Origin: Paenibacillus sp. MAEPY2
GTDB lineage: Bacteria; Bacillota; Bacilli; Paenibacillales; Paenibacillaceae
Direction: 5' to 3'
Assembly (NCBI RefSeq): GCF_000499205.1
Contig: NZ_AWUK01000013.1
Span: 248,001-312,000, forward strand
Length of the DNA: 64,000 nucleotides
Part shown: piece after piece, positions 25,428-34,027 of the stretch
Layout: every line of letters begins with the position of its first letter
How positions within the stretch are numbered: position 1 is the first letter of the stretch
Made by a program: the position numbers and the translations under genes
The notes under the pieces: generated by a model
Seen by the model: only the letters and a program-made list of their open reading frames with translations
Database searches by the model: none
What the model was told of the DNA's origin: nothing

Positions 25428-28016
25428 TCATTGCATTCCTGCCTCTGCTGGAAGCGAATTACTTCTTGTCCCCACTGCTTTGATAACGAAATTGTAGGCT
25501 TTGGAAGAATCGATGCCGTTTAATGTATAGCTGTAACTCGTCTGACCGCTTACAGCCGGTACATACACGCTCCAATTCGTGCTGACTTTATCATTCTTCT
25601 CGTAAATCCGGTAACCTCGTACCGGCTCAGAACTATTTGCCGGCGCTTTCCACGAAAGAACTGCACGGTTCGCTGACTGTTTTACTGCGCTTGCATTTTG
25701 AACTGTGCCAGGTTTGACGTCAGTCCGTTTAATACTGTAAGCATCATATACGGCAAGGGGTTTATCTTTAACTGCTGTGTAGGATGTAAATTTCAGCACA
25801 TCGCTTGTAATGGAAACATCCACAAACATTTTCTTGTTGGGCTGATCGTTTTTTGCTGCAAAAAACGTGTCTGCGTCTGGATTAAGAGCATAGAATTTCG
25901 AAGCGGCCGAGTTACCCATTAGATATACAGTGCCTTTGGGATTCAGCACATTTCCCTGCTCATCGGTAATGACATTCTTAATTGGAACGTTGTTCAGCAT
26001 TTGAAAAGACCTCATATACATATGGTCATGTCCCTCAAACACCATATCCACACCCAGCTCATCAAATACAGGAATCAGATATTTTCGGTAAAATTCTACC
26101 CGTTCACTTTCTGCTGAAGCATTATCCCCTGAAGAATAAGCTCCCTTATGCATAGAGACGAATTTCCACTTCTTGTCGGTCTTTGCCACCTGATTCCGCA
26201 TCCATTCCAATTGCTTCGTGAATTGAATATCCGCTTTGTAAGGCTTGACCTCCCCTTCGTACTGGGAATTGATTTGCATGAACAAGGCATCGCCGTATTC
26301 GAAAGCATACACCGACCCGTCATGCGCACCCGTTCCGACATCTTTTGGAAGATTAAAATGGTTATAGAAGTTATTGTTCGGATAATCCTCTATCTCATGA
26401 TTGCCGATGATCGGCGCAAATGGCACATTGGCAAATTCTTTTTTCGGCACACCCAAGAACCACTGCCACAGCTGCTCCAGATCACCGTCATCCGTTAGAT
26501 CCCCTGTAAGAAGAACAAACTTGGGATCTACTGTTTTCTCAATAGCTCTCTTAAAAGTATCCTGCCACAGATCGAAATTCGACTTGCTGGAGCCTTGGGT
26601 GTCGGTTACATAGAGGAAATGGAAATCCTGATTATTCGCATTGTCCGTAGTAAAAGAACCTGTCTCGCTCCAGCCGTCCGCATCACCGTTACCAGCCCGG
26701 TACATATACTTGGTTCCAGGCTTGAGACGGCTTGCGATAACCTTATGACTGGCGAACTTTTTATACTTCTTGGAACTTCTGTCTCCTGACGTCATTAAGG
26801 TTTCAATAACTGTTGAGCTTCCCTCATAGGAAGTCGCCAGTTGTTCCGGGAACTCGCTTCCTCCCGCATTGGAAGCCTCTACCACTTGCACTACTGTACC
26901 TCTAACGGTTTCGGCTGTATACCAGTCAAAGGCGATACTTGTCTTTGGATCCCCATTAAAAGTCATGTTCAGCAGCGTTGGTGTTTTGTTGCCGGTGTCC
27001 TGAGACTTTGTCTTAAAGCTCCAGGTAATATCGTTGTCGGGTGTCCGGCCGTCCATTGTCCCCTTAAGAAGCTCTTTAGGGATGGTCACCTTGTAAGTTT
27101 TGCCGGCAGTAAAATTAGGGTGGCTGACTTTAATCGTATCTTGATCGAGGAGCGAGGCTGAGATGTTGTTAAGAGGCGCACTGTTTTCCGTGATTACAAC
27201 TTGATAACCACTGTTGAGACTGATCGCTTTATTAAACTTTATTGTGATCTCTGCGTTAAGAGAAACATCTGAAGCTCCTGAAGCGGGAGTTTTGCTTACC
27301 TCAAGTGTGGGAGTGTCCCCAGGTTCGCCACTGCTGCGTGTTCCTTTAATGACTACATCCTTGATTCTGCTTGAGCCTGAGCTGGATACCGTTCCTCCGC
27401 TTACGCTTTTCACAGGGTCTACCACCCAGCGGATATAGAGTACATCTTGATTGTTTGTTCCCGCAGGCAAAGCGAGGTTCGTTAATTTGCAGGAATTATT
27501 GGCACAATTAAAATTGTTCTGGGCAAGAACCAGTTTACCGCCCATAACATCTGTCCATTCCTGCTGATTCGTGCTGTATTGTACATTAAAATCCCTGGGT
27601 CCCGTACTTGAAGAAGTTTGCTGTGAAGAGAGGAAGATACCTTCGAAGCCTTTGGTTGAGAGCGTGGCAAGCCAGTATTTAACGCCCGTTCCTTCATGCC
27701 AGCCCTGGTTGCGTACACTGTTCTCACCTGACTCATAGGTGTATGCATCTGTATTTGTTCCTACATCACGAATGGATGAAGCTGTCTGATATACCCCGCC
27801 GGTAGCCGGAAATATTCCGTTCTCACCTTTGTCTTTAAAAATCCACTGGGCAATCGTTTCCTGAACTGCAGCTGCTTCGCTTGCAAGATTTTCCTCATTT
27901 CCTTCCCTTCCTGCTGAGACAAAACCGGTCAACTCCATCGCAAGCAGCATACCTATAACCATTAGACTGATCACCTTGGAAAATCTGTTTTTGAGATAAG
28001 ATTGGTTTTTATCCAT
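25428..28016 (-). CDS. secreted multidomain metallophosphoesterase (purple acid phosphatase-like)
   Basis: Large secreted hydrolase. Segments in order: signal peptide (about residues 1-38 of the chosen frame); a roughly 200-residue beta-rich region; a bacterial Ig-like (Big_5) domain (TPASGASDVSLNAEITIKFNKA); a purple-acid-phosphatase N-like fibronectin fold; a calcineurin-like metallophosphatase domain; and a C-terminal fibronectin type III domain (SWKAPANSSEPVRGYRIYEK). Metal motifs seen are VTDTQG (first Asp; Gln in place of the usual His), GDLTDDGD, GNHEIED and EGHDHMYMRS. The frame is open to 28052, but ATG at 28016 (MDKNQSYLKN) has an AGAGGGAG ribosome site 9 nt upstream. The chitosanase gene lies 87 nt upstream with a hairpin between. 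Natural substrate unknown; likely an organophosphate. Confidence 0.87.
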   Translation of the reverse strand: MDKNQSYLKNRFSKVISLMVIGMLLAMELTGFVSAGREGNEENLASEAAAVQETIAQWIFKDKGENGIFPATGGVYQTASSIRDVGTNTDAYTYESGENSVRNQGWHEGTGVKYWLATLSTKGFEGIFLSSQQTSSSTGPRDFNVQYSTNQQEWTDVMGGKLVLAQNNFNCANNSCKLTNLALPAGTNNQDVLYIRWVVDPVKSVSGGTVSSSGSSRIKDVVIKGTRSSGEPGDTPTLEVSKTPASGASDVSLNAEITIKFNKAISLNSGYQVVITENSAPLNNISASLLDQDTIKVSHPNFTAGKTYKVTIPKELLKGTMDGRTPDNDITWSFKTKSQDTGNKTPTLLNMTFNGDPKTSIAFDWYTAETVRGTVVQVVEASNAGGSEFPEQLATSYEGSSTVIETLMTSGDRSSKKYKKFASHKVIASRLKPGTKYMYRAGNGDADGWSETGSFTTDNANNQDFHFLYVTDTQGSSKSNFDLWQDTFKRAIEKTVDPKFVLLTGDLTDDGDLEQLWQWFLGVPKKEFANVPFAPIIGNHEIEDYPNNNFYNHFNLPKDVGTGAHDGSVYAFEYGDALFMQINSQYEGEVKPYKADIQFTKQLEWMRNQVAKTDKKWKFVSMHKGAYSSGDNASAESERVEFYRKYLIPVFDELGVDMVFEGHDHMYMRSFQMLNNVPIKNVITDEQGNVLNPKGTVYLMGNSAASKFYALNPDADTFFAAKNDQPNKKMFVDVSITSDVLKFTSYTAVKDKPLAVYDAYSIKRTDVKPGTVQNASAVKQSANRAVLSWKAPANSSEPVRGYRIYEKNDKVSTNWSVYVPAVSGQTSYSYTLNGIDSSKAYNFVIKAVGTRSNSLPAEAGMQ

Positions 28017-28053
28017 TCGGCCCATCTCCCTCTTCATTAAACTCACTTTCATC

Positions 28054-28084
28054 GAACCGCCGCTACCGAGAAGAACGGCGGTTC
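28054..28084. repeat. GC-rich hairpin between chitosanase and phosphatase genes
   Basis: GAACCGCCG/CGGCGGTTC 9-bp stem with a 13-nt loop. On the minus strand it is followed by GATGAAAGTGAG rather than a T run, so it could be a weak terminator or a processing/stability element between the two secreted-enzyme genes. Confidence 0.5.
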
Positions 28085-28103
28085 TGCTACCCTTGCATTC
28101 CTG

Positions 28104-29012
28104 TTACTTGAGTTCCCAGTCGGTAACTTGACGTACTGCCGAATCTGCGTTCTTCAGGTCTGTCTCACCCATATTCAGCAAATTGCTCCACTGCTTTACA
28201 CGATTCTTCCCGTTAGGAGGAGAGTTGTAGTCATTCGTATCCACAATCTTGGTCCGTTCCTTATAGAATTTGGTCATGAAAGTCTTCTCATCCGTGCTGC
28301 CTCCTGATTTACCCAAAAGCCCTTGTAGGGTCTCGGAGCCGCCTGTCGCTCCATGGTTCAGCGCTGCGTCCACAAAGGAACCAATCGTTAATGCCGAGTT
28401 AAAGCCTCGTTTGCGGGCCTGATCGACACTGTACTTAATATAGACATTGTAGAACGTTTTCCACATAGCCTCTCTCCACTCGGGATCATTTTGCAAATTG
28501 CCGATCTTTTTGCAGAAACTCTTTTCGCTTTCATTGATTTCGAGTATTTTCCCTTTCATCGAACCCTTGACACCGATCCGGGCCAGGGCGCCATTAACCG
28601 AAGGATTACTCGCGCCTTTGGCAGCGTCATATTCCTTGAACAGATCTGGACCGTCAGGACCGGTGTCATTTGAGCCGCCTGTAGTCGCACCAAATATTCC
28701 AATCGTATAACCGCGGTCATCATCAATATCTTCACAATATCCGTAAAACTTGGTCCAGTTCAGATCGTCCTGCTCCGGTTTATTGACAAGCATCATAATA
28801 TTGTTCCACTGCTCACCATCCAGCCCTGTGTTGACACGCAAGAATTGAAGTGTTGACGGTGAGAAATTAGAATCAGGGTTCCCTGCCGCATAACTTATCT
28901 GTTGAGAGGCATTGGACAGAGAGCTATAAGAAAAAATAATTGAAAAGCTGAGCAGGATCAACAATGAAAATTTCATCTTCTTATAAACCTTATTATTCGT
29001 TGAATTAAGCAC
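28104..29012 (-). CDS. secreted chitosanase, GH46-type
   Basis: Hydrolyses beta-1,4 bonds of chitosan outside the cell. After a signal peptide (about 1-40) the sequence fits the chitosanase family 46/80 signature. That pattern is E-[DNQ]-x8-Y-x7-D-x-R-G-x-T-x3-F-G-x7-D, starting at PEQDDLNW and running through GYCEDIDDDRGYTIGIFG to the Asp of GGSND. The Glu of EQ and the Asp before DRG correspond to the catalytic acid and base. The rest (DAALNHGATGG, MTKFYKERTKIVDTNDYN) is also typical. GTG at 29012 follows GGGAGAG. A divergent AraC-type regulator and a cre-like box at the promoter suggest induction plus carbon catabolite control. Confidence 0.88.
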   Translation of the reverse strand: MLNSTNNKVYKKMKFSLLILLSFSIIFSYSSLSNASQQISYAAGNPDSNFSPSTLQFLRVNTGLDGEQWNNIMMLVNKPEQDDLNWTKFYGYCEDIDDDRGYTIGIFGATTGGSNDTGPDGPDLFKEYDAAKGASNPSVNGALARIGVKGSMKGKILEINESEKSFCKKIGNLQNDPEWREAMWKTFYNVYIKYSVDQARKRGFNSALTIGSFVDAALNHGATGGSETLQGLLGKSGGSTDEKTFMTKFYKERTKIVDTNDYNSPPNGKNRVKQWSNLLNMGETDLKNADSAVRQVTDWELK

Positions 29013-29037
29013 CGCAATCTCTCCCTTATTTTAATAG

Positions 29038-29051
29038 TATAAGCGCTTTAA
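29038..29051 (-). promoter_or_regulatory. cre-like box at the chitosanase promoter
   Basis: TTAAAGCGCTTATA (minus strand) agrees with 12 of 14 positions of the CcpA cre consensus. It overlaps a TATACT -10 element. The matching -35 is poor, which fits a promoter needing an activator such as the divergently encoded AraC protein. Confidence 0.45.
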
Positions 29052-29257
29052 CTTTTGGCAGCAGGGAACCTTATGAACCTTATCCTCAAACATCTGAGTA
29101 TGACACCCCTCCTTTTTCCAACACATGGTAAATTCTTTTCAAGCTTATCTCAAAAAGTTTGTCTGAACAGCACGTATTCTCTTGTAATTATTAAATTTTT
29201 ATACATATATTGCTACATGCTGTTATTCAAGTCTACAATCCTCTTAGGAGGTGTTAA

Positions 29258-30097
29258 ATGAAGCCGATATTTTATGAATCTACTCTTTTTGACATCAGCC
29301 GTAAGAAACAGATATATACCAGCATGCCTTCAAGCCACTATCATGATGCTTATGAGATTCTGTATTTAATATCAGGAGATTTTTATTACTTTATAGGGGA
29401 CAGAACATACCAGGTTGCGGGTGGGACACTGCTATTTATGGATATTCACGAAAGGCACAAGCTGGTTAATTCCGGCTGCAATATGTATGAACGGGTTACA
29501 CTGCTATTCAAGAAAGAATTCCTGCAGTATTTGTGCACCGAAGGTCAATGTGAGGAACTGCTCGAATTGTTCAAAAGTGATTACCGCGCTTTGAAGATGA
29601 CCGGGAAGGATCAGTATTTCATTGAACAGCTTTTTCAGAAGATGATCCAGGAGGAGCAGAAGCAAGCCCGCGGCTATGAACAGTACCAACAAATTTTATT
29701 GGTGGAGTTGCTCATCAATCTTAATCGTAAACTGTTTGACAGCCTTACAGCTCCATTGGTGGAATCCAATCGTGCACACAAGAAAGTCCTGGACATCGTT
29801 AATTATGTAAATCAACATTATATGGAACCGCTTAAGCTCTGTGAGATTTCACGGCAATTCGATATAAGCTCTTCCTACCTTTGCCGAACCTTTAAAGAAT
29901 CCACCGGGTTCAGCTTCATTGAATATATTAATAACATCCGTATTAAAGAAGCGCGTGATTTGCTGGTTGGCTCTTCTTTTAATGTAACTGAAATTGCGGG
30001 AATGGTTGGGTTTGATAACACCTCCCATTTCGGACGAACCTTCAAATTAATGATGGGCATCTCGCCGCTTTGCTTCCGCAAACAATTTAAGTCTTAA
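29258..30097 (+). CDS. AraC-family transcriptional regulator
   Basis: 279-residue regulator with an N-terminal cupin-like sensor (SSHYHDAYEILYLISGDFYYFIGDRTYQVAGGTLLFMDIHERHKL, about 25-75). The C-terminal AraC double helix-turn-helix spans about 180-279 (LCEISRQFDISSSYLCRTFKESTGFSFIEYINNIRIKEARDLL, then VTEIAGMVGFDNTSHFGRTFKLMMGISP). A strong TTAGGAGGTG ribosome site precedes ATG at 29258. It is transcribed divergently from the chitosanase gene over a 245-nt gap, so it most likely controls that gene in response to chitosan-derived sugars (inference). Confidence 0.92.
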   Translation: MKPIFYESTLFDISRKKQIYTSMPSSHYHDAYEILYLISGDFYYFIGDRTYQVAGGTLLFMDIHERHKLVNSGCNMYERVTLLFKKEFLQYLCTEGQCEELLELFKSDYRALKMTGKDQYFIEQLFQKMIQEEQKQARGYEQYQQILLVELLINLNRKLFDSLTAPLVESNRAHKKVLDIVNYVNQHYMEPLKLCEISRQFDISSSYLCRTFKESTGFSFIEYINNIRIKEARDLLVGSSFNVTEIAGMVGFDNTSHFGRTFKLMMGISPLCFRKQFKS

Positions 30098-30270
30098 TAG
30101 CAAAATCACTGGAATACCAATCATTAGAGAAAATAAAATGCCCAATCTCTCCCCGTCTATAGTATCGTACCCTGCCGACATAGTATAACGATAAAATATT
30201 AACATTCCGGTTAGTAAGATTACCTCATATACTCATTCGCCATTATGGATACCTTTTGAAAAATACCCAT

Positions 30271-30345
30271 AATCGAGTAGGAGGGGGCGTCAAGCCCCCT
30301 ACCTCTCACACCACCGTACGTACCGTTCGGTATATGACGGTGCAT
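30271..30345 (-). mobile_element. group II intron 3' end (domain V-VI remnant)
   Basis: On the minus strand a domain-V-like hairpin (ACCGT...GAAC...GTACGTACGGT) leads into GGTGGTGTGAGAGG. A domain-VI-like hairpin then forms from GTAGGGGGC and GCCCCCTCCTAC, ending CTACTCGATT. This string is characteristic of the 3' ends of bacterial group II introns. No maturase C-terminal half precedes it; instead the nagA 3' region lies upstream. The rest of the gap 30098-30441 shows no gene. Confidence 0.75.
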
Positions 30346-30441
30346 TATTGGTAGCCATTCTTCTCCTTATTACGTGCTTCATTCTTTTGATTCAAGGCAG
30401 TTATACACGGCTTTCGCTGTGGAATCGCAAATAATAGTGAT

Positions 30442-31584
30442 TTATAGAATTTGACCACCCACCATCGTCCAGAGAACCTGAAATTCATCATCCAATAGGA
30501 CCAGGTCAGCATCGAAACCAGAGGAAATTTCCCCCTTTTGTTGAAATCCAAGAATATTGGCCGGCGTAGTTGAAGCCATCTGTACGGCATCTATCAAGGG
30601 AATTCCGGTTTCGACAGTATAACGTAAGGCTTCATTCATGGTAACTGTACTGGAGGCCAGTGTTCCATCCTCCAGTCTTGCAATGCCACCCGATACCGTG
30701 ACATGATGGCCTCCAAATAGATAATTCCCATCGCCCATACCCATTGCTTGTAAAGCATCTGTGATCAAGACCATTCCTTCCGGTCCTTTCAGGTTATGCA
30801 TCAGTCGAATAATAGCAGGATGCAGATGGACATTATCCACAATAGCTTGAAGACTTACATGTTTCTCTTCAAAAGCAGCCACGATCAGACCCGGATCTCG
30901 ATGATGGATCGGCCGCATGCCATTAAAACAATGCGTGACATGACTCGCACCTGATGTAAAGGCTTGTTTGGCTTCCTCATATGTGGCATCCGAATGAGCG
31001 ATCGCTATAACTACTCCCTGTTCTTTCAAAAAGGAAATCAAGTCCATTCCTCCCGGCAGCTCGGGAGCAATAGTAACCATCTTAATGAGTGACCCTGCTT
31101 CCTGGAAAATGATCTTCATTTCTTCTATGTTGGGATGCCGCAAATACTTTTCATTCTGCATTCCTTTTCGCTTCGGGTTCAGATACGGTCCCTCTAAGTG
31201 AATCCCTGCGATCCTTGCTCCCACTTCTTGTCCTATTACACGCTTGACACTACGAATCATTTCCAGAAGATCCTCCATCGTAGAACTAACAGATGTAGCC
31301 AGAAATGAGGTACACCCCGTTGAAGCACATTGGCGTGAAACTTCTTGAATACTCTCTTCAGTACCGTCCATCATATCAAAGCCATTGGCACCGTGGATAT
31401 GAACATCTATCATTCCAGGTACTAGCAAATGTCCTCTCCCATCAATCCGTTCATACTCTCCTTCTAGCGTAGGAAGATCACCTGTGTCTATCCTCATGAT
31501 TTTCCCTTCAGAAATCCACACATTGGCTGATGGAACGATACGGTTGCGAAGTGCCATTTGTACATTATGCAAAATATAATACAT
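30442..31584 (-). CDS. nagA: N-acetylglucosamine-6-phosphate deacetylase
   Basis: Removes acetate from GlcNAc-6-phosphate to give GlcN-6-phosphate in aminosugar catabolism and wall recycling. 380-residue amidohydrolase with the metal-binding VPGMIDVHIHGANGFDMMDG near 52-71. Further motifs are HLEGPYLNPKRKGMQ (about 128), IAIAHSDATYEEA, SHVTHCFNGMRPIHHRDPG and VLITDALQAMG with the catalytic Asp. An AGGAGGG ribosome site precedes ATG at 31584. It is downstream of and cotranscribed with a DeoR-type regulator (26-nt gap). No nagB is present in the window. Confidence 0.94.
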   Translation of the reverse strand: MYYILHNVQMALRNRIVPSANVWISEGKIMRIDTGDLPTLEGEYERIDGRGHLLVPGMIDVHIHGANGFDMMDGTEESIQEVSRQCASTGCTSFLATSVSSTMEDLLEMIRSVKRVIGQEVGARIAGIHLEGPYLNPKRKGMQNEKYLRHPNIEEMKIIFQEAGSLIKMVTIAPELPGGMDLISFLKEQGVVIAIAHSDATYEEAKQAFTSGASHVTHCFNGMRPIHHRDPGLIVAAFEEKHVSLQAIVDNVHLHPAIIRLMHNLKGPEGMVLITDALQAMGMGDGNYLFGGHHVTVSGGIARLEDGTLASSTVTMNEALRYTVETGIPLIDAVQMASTTPANILGFQQKGEISSGFDADLVLLDDEFQVLWTMVGGQIL

Positions 31585-31610
31585 AAAAACCCTCCTCTTC
31601 CCTATGGTTA

Positions 31611-32396
31611 TCAGTCTTGCTTTTGAACCTCTTCATTTTCTTCCTGACACTCAATAACAGTGATGTTCTTCTGATCCAGAACTTCTCTGATCTCACTCGG
31701 GAGTTCCAGATTTGTGACTAAAATGTCAACGAAATCAAAGTCCAGCCGATGAATAGATTTGCCAATAAATTTTGTGTGATCGGCTACTACGATAACCTGA
31801 TCAGATCTTCTGGCCATTTCTTTCTTTACCCGGGCATCTTCTTCATATGGATAATAGAGTCCATCAGACCGGATCGCCGATGCTCCAATGAAGGCTTTAT
31901 CAGCACGAATTTCACTTAGTTTATCGATAATGGAAGAGCCATATAAAAAGCGGTGCTTTACATTCAAGTAACCACCGAGAATATAGATTTGAAGATCCTC
32001 TCGATTGGACAAGATCCCTACGTTATCAATCGAGTGCGTGACCACCGTGCAATTTTTTGCGCTAATTTGTTCCGCTACAAATTGCACCGTGGTTGATACG
32101 TCTAAAATCACAGTCTCATGATCTTGGATAAGTTTTGCCCCAAACTTCCCTATTTTTTTCTTACTCTCGGATTCATCAATCAAACGATCCTGATAAGACA
32201 GCATTTCTTTCTGTAACTCAGGTAACGATAGCCCCCCATGAGTTCGAATCACAACACCTTCTTGTACTAATCTAACAATATCCCTTCGTGCAGTATCCCT
32301 TGATACTTCAAACAGCGTACATATATCTGTAACACTCATCGATTGGTGTTGTTTCAAGTATTCGAGTATTTTTAACAATCTTTCCTCTTGATACAC
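31611..32396 (-). CDS. DeoR-family sugar-metabolism repressor
   Basis: 261-residue DeoR regulator. The N-terminal helix-turn-helix is the family signature region RLLKILEYLKQHQSMSVTDICTLFEVSRDTARRDIVRLVQEGVVIRTHGG (about 5-55). The C-terminal DeoRC sensor domain includes IGKFGAKLIQDHETVILDVSTTVQFVAEQ and DKAFIGASAIRSDGLYYP, which normally binds a phosphosugar. GTG at 32396 follows an AAGGAGGTG ribosome site. It leads the operon with nagA, so GlcNAc-6-P or GlcN-6-P is the likely effector (inference). Repeated operator-like sites overlap both of its promoters. Confidence 0.92.
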   Translation of the reverse strand: MYQEERLLKILEYLKQHQSMSVTDICTLFEVSRDTARRDIVRLVQEGVVIRTHGGLSLPELQKEMLSYQDRLIDESESKKKIGKFGAKLIQDHETVILDVSTTVQFVAEQISAKNCTVVTHSIDNVGILSNREDLQIYILGGYLNVKHRFLYGSSIIDKLSEIRADKAFIGASAIRSDGLYYPYEEDARVKKEMARRSDQVIVVADHTKFIGKSIHRLDFDFVDILVTNLELPSEIREVLDQKNITVIECQEENEEVQKQD

Positions 32397-32415
32397 AATA
32401 CTTGCACCTCCTTTT

Positions 32416-32480
32416 AAGTAATTATAAGTGTGATTTTTAGTTTTTGCAAGTAATTATAAGTAAATCTTAAGTTAGTTCAA
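32416..32480 (-). promoter_or_regulatory. tandem deoR-nagA promoters with a repeated operator
   Basis: Two good promoters read on the minus strand: TTGAAC-N16-TATAAT (32475-32480/32453-32458) and TTGCAA-N17-TATAAT (32444-32449/32421-32426). The identical 14-mer AAGTAATTATAAGT covers each -10 element (32416-32429 and 32448-32461), 32 bp apart. This is consistent with autorepression by the DeoR protein. Confidence 0.65.
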
Positions 32481-32503
32481 GTATTTATTCCTAACCGTTC
32501 AAT

Positions 32504-32545
32504 AAAAAAAGACGTTAGCCAGATGAATTTACATCCGTTAACGTC
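32504..32545 (-). terminator. intrinsic terminator after the merR-GNAT pseudogene
   Basis: Stem GACGTTA...TAACGTC with inner GGATG/CATC pairing, followed by T7 on the minus strand. It lies 45 nt past the pseudogene and just upstream of the deoR promoters, insulating them. Confidence 0.8.
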
Positions 32546-32588
32546 TTCATAAGTTAAGATTTACTGCTAAGAAAATTTTTTTGATTTT

Positions 32589-33101
32589 TCAATACAAAAA
32601 CCCAGCCTTTTGATACAAATGAATTGCACCTTTATTCTTGTCTGACACATGTAAAGTCAATTGCTCAAACTCCGGATGATTATAAATGAAATCTTGAGCC
32701 CAACTAAGAACAAGCTGGCCAGTGCCTTGGTTTCGGCATGTCATATAAATAATGTAGATCCGATTCAAATAAGTTGGGTAGTTGAACCCTTTTTTCATAA
32801 AGATTTCTTGCATTTATTTGTTCTTCTTCTTTGAATTCAGTCCACTTCTTCATATGTCGAGTATCCAAAGTTTTAATTTGATAATTTGAGCCTGCATTAC
32901 TTTGCATTTCATTGTGTTCCTTAAGCGTTTTCTGAATAAAGTGTTTAAGAACAATGAATTGCTCGATTTCAGATTCAATATCTTGTAAGGATTTTTCTAA
33001 AAGTTGATGATAATCAACGGGAGAGTAAGACATCATAGAGTCTTTGATTTGCTGGACAGGTATATTAATTTACGCAGAAGCAGAATTTGAGATAGCCGAT
33101 A
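32589..33101 (-). pseudogene. broken MerR regulator-GNAT acetyltransferase fusion gene
   Basis: Remnant of a gene that encoded a MerR-like DNA-binding/coiled-coil region followed by a GNAT domain. Three reading frames are needed to follow it. The first is YRLSQILLLRKL (33101 down to about 33060). The second is INIPVQQIKDSMMSYSP, the coiled coil and NYQIKTLDTRHMKKW. The third is YIIYMTCRNQGTGQLVLSWAQDF to HVSDKNKGAIHLYQKAGF, which is the acetyl-CoA-binding part. The N-terminal helix-turn-helix is missing, cut off by the group II intron fragment. A TGA interrupts the GNAT tail right after AGFLY. Two frameshifts, the missing 5' end and the early stop mark it as non-functional. Confidence 0.75.
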
Positions 33102-33509
33102 GTCTGCTTCGAAGATGGGTTCCATCACCATCTTGGCAGCCATTTGTATCACCCGGTCTGCGATGACAGGGATGCCGAGCGGACGCTTCTTGCCATCCGG
33201 TTTCGGAATCTCTTTCCGTCTCGCAGGCTGGGAACGATAGGTTCCGCTTCTCAGCTTGTTCCCCAGTTCTTCCACGAAGCGCTCGGCTCCGTATTCCTGA
33301 ACGATGGTGTCCAGCGTCACTCCATCGACGCCACCACTGCCACCACTCGCCTTGACCTGTTTCCATGCTTCCCAAAGAATATCTTCTCGGTAAACCTTGT
33401 CATAAAGCGCATGAAACCGACGTCTCGGATATTCCTTGGCCGCCAGGTATAGTACGTTTTGAAGTTGTTGAGCTTTGACTTTGGTGTAGTTAGCCTTTTG
33501 GGCATTCAC
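33099..33509 (-). pseudogene. group II intron reverse transcriptase/maturase, N-terminal fragment
   Basis: The first ~137 residues of an intron-encoded protein. They comprise the start and RT0-RT2 region with YPRRRFHALYDKVYREDILWEAW, GGVDGVTLDTI and RRKEIPKPDGKKRPLGIPVIADRVIQMA, ending at MEPIFEADY. A complete protein would continue for at least 280 more residues (catalytic YADD and X/maturase domain), none of which is present. The frame then runs for 22 codons into the adjoining merR remnant. GTG at 33509 with an AAGGAGG site nine nt upstream is the likely original start. It cannot support splicing or mobility in its present form. Confidence 0.85.
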
Positions 33510-34027
33510 TGACTCTTACCTCCTTCGGTACGTGAACAAAAGCAGGGGTCCTTCCCTCCATGAGGTTGTGTTGTCCTCATTTCCACGGTACTATGTCCCC
33601 CTCCGACTCCCTTCCCGCAGCTCTCCACTTCACCTTTCGGGCTTATAGGTTCACTCTTTACGAAAAAAAACATCGTGCGGGGGAGGGTCTCCCTAGTTCC
33701 AGACCCAACTTTCTCCACATGCCGTTCCCCATACACCGGAGAGTTTTTTTGCGCTGCACTTCCAAGGGCTTCACGCGTTCCATGGCCTTCGCCCATATTT
33801 CCGAGAATCGGCTCTCTCTTGTCCTAAAAAAAGGTTCTTTTTGACGATGCGGCAGGATTCACTTCATGGTATTGCCTGTAGATTTGCTCGCACTTCCGTG
33901 GAAGTTACTTTGTCACGGGGCTTCAACCTTAGAATTTCTCCACCAGTTGCCCGTCAGCTACGAGGCGACTTGGCTCTTACCTCGACCAGACTTTCACCGG
34001 TTAGTTGTGTCTAGCTTGGCTAGACGC
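33099..34027 (-). mobile_element. group II intron 5' portion (domain I region plus truncated RT ORF)
   Basis: From about 34027 the minus strand reads CGTCTAGCCAAGCTAGAC..., GGTGAAAGTCTGGTCGAGG and GGAACGCGTGAAGCCC. This is a long, highly structured, non-coding region leading to the RT fragment, as expected for intron domains I-III. Short ORFs in 33510-33844 are by-products. The left boundary is placed where identity with the other terminator copy (25339-25362) stops, so the intron begins directly after the T tail of the GH1-gene terminator. That location is typical for some bacterial group II introns. The 3' end is missing here but a matching 3' terminus lies at 30271-30345. Confidence 0.75.

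Noticed and set aside
30345..30590. 81-codon minus-strand ORF overlapping the nagA 3' end
   Set aside because: Out-of-frame shadow of nagA extending into the intron 3' remnant.
33506..33844. ORFs on both strands (96 and 94 codons) upstream of the RT fragment
   Set aside because: They lie in the structured non-coding part of the group II intron, lack ribosome sites and have no protein-like composition.
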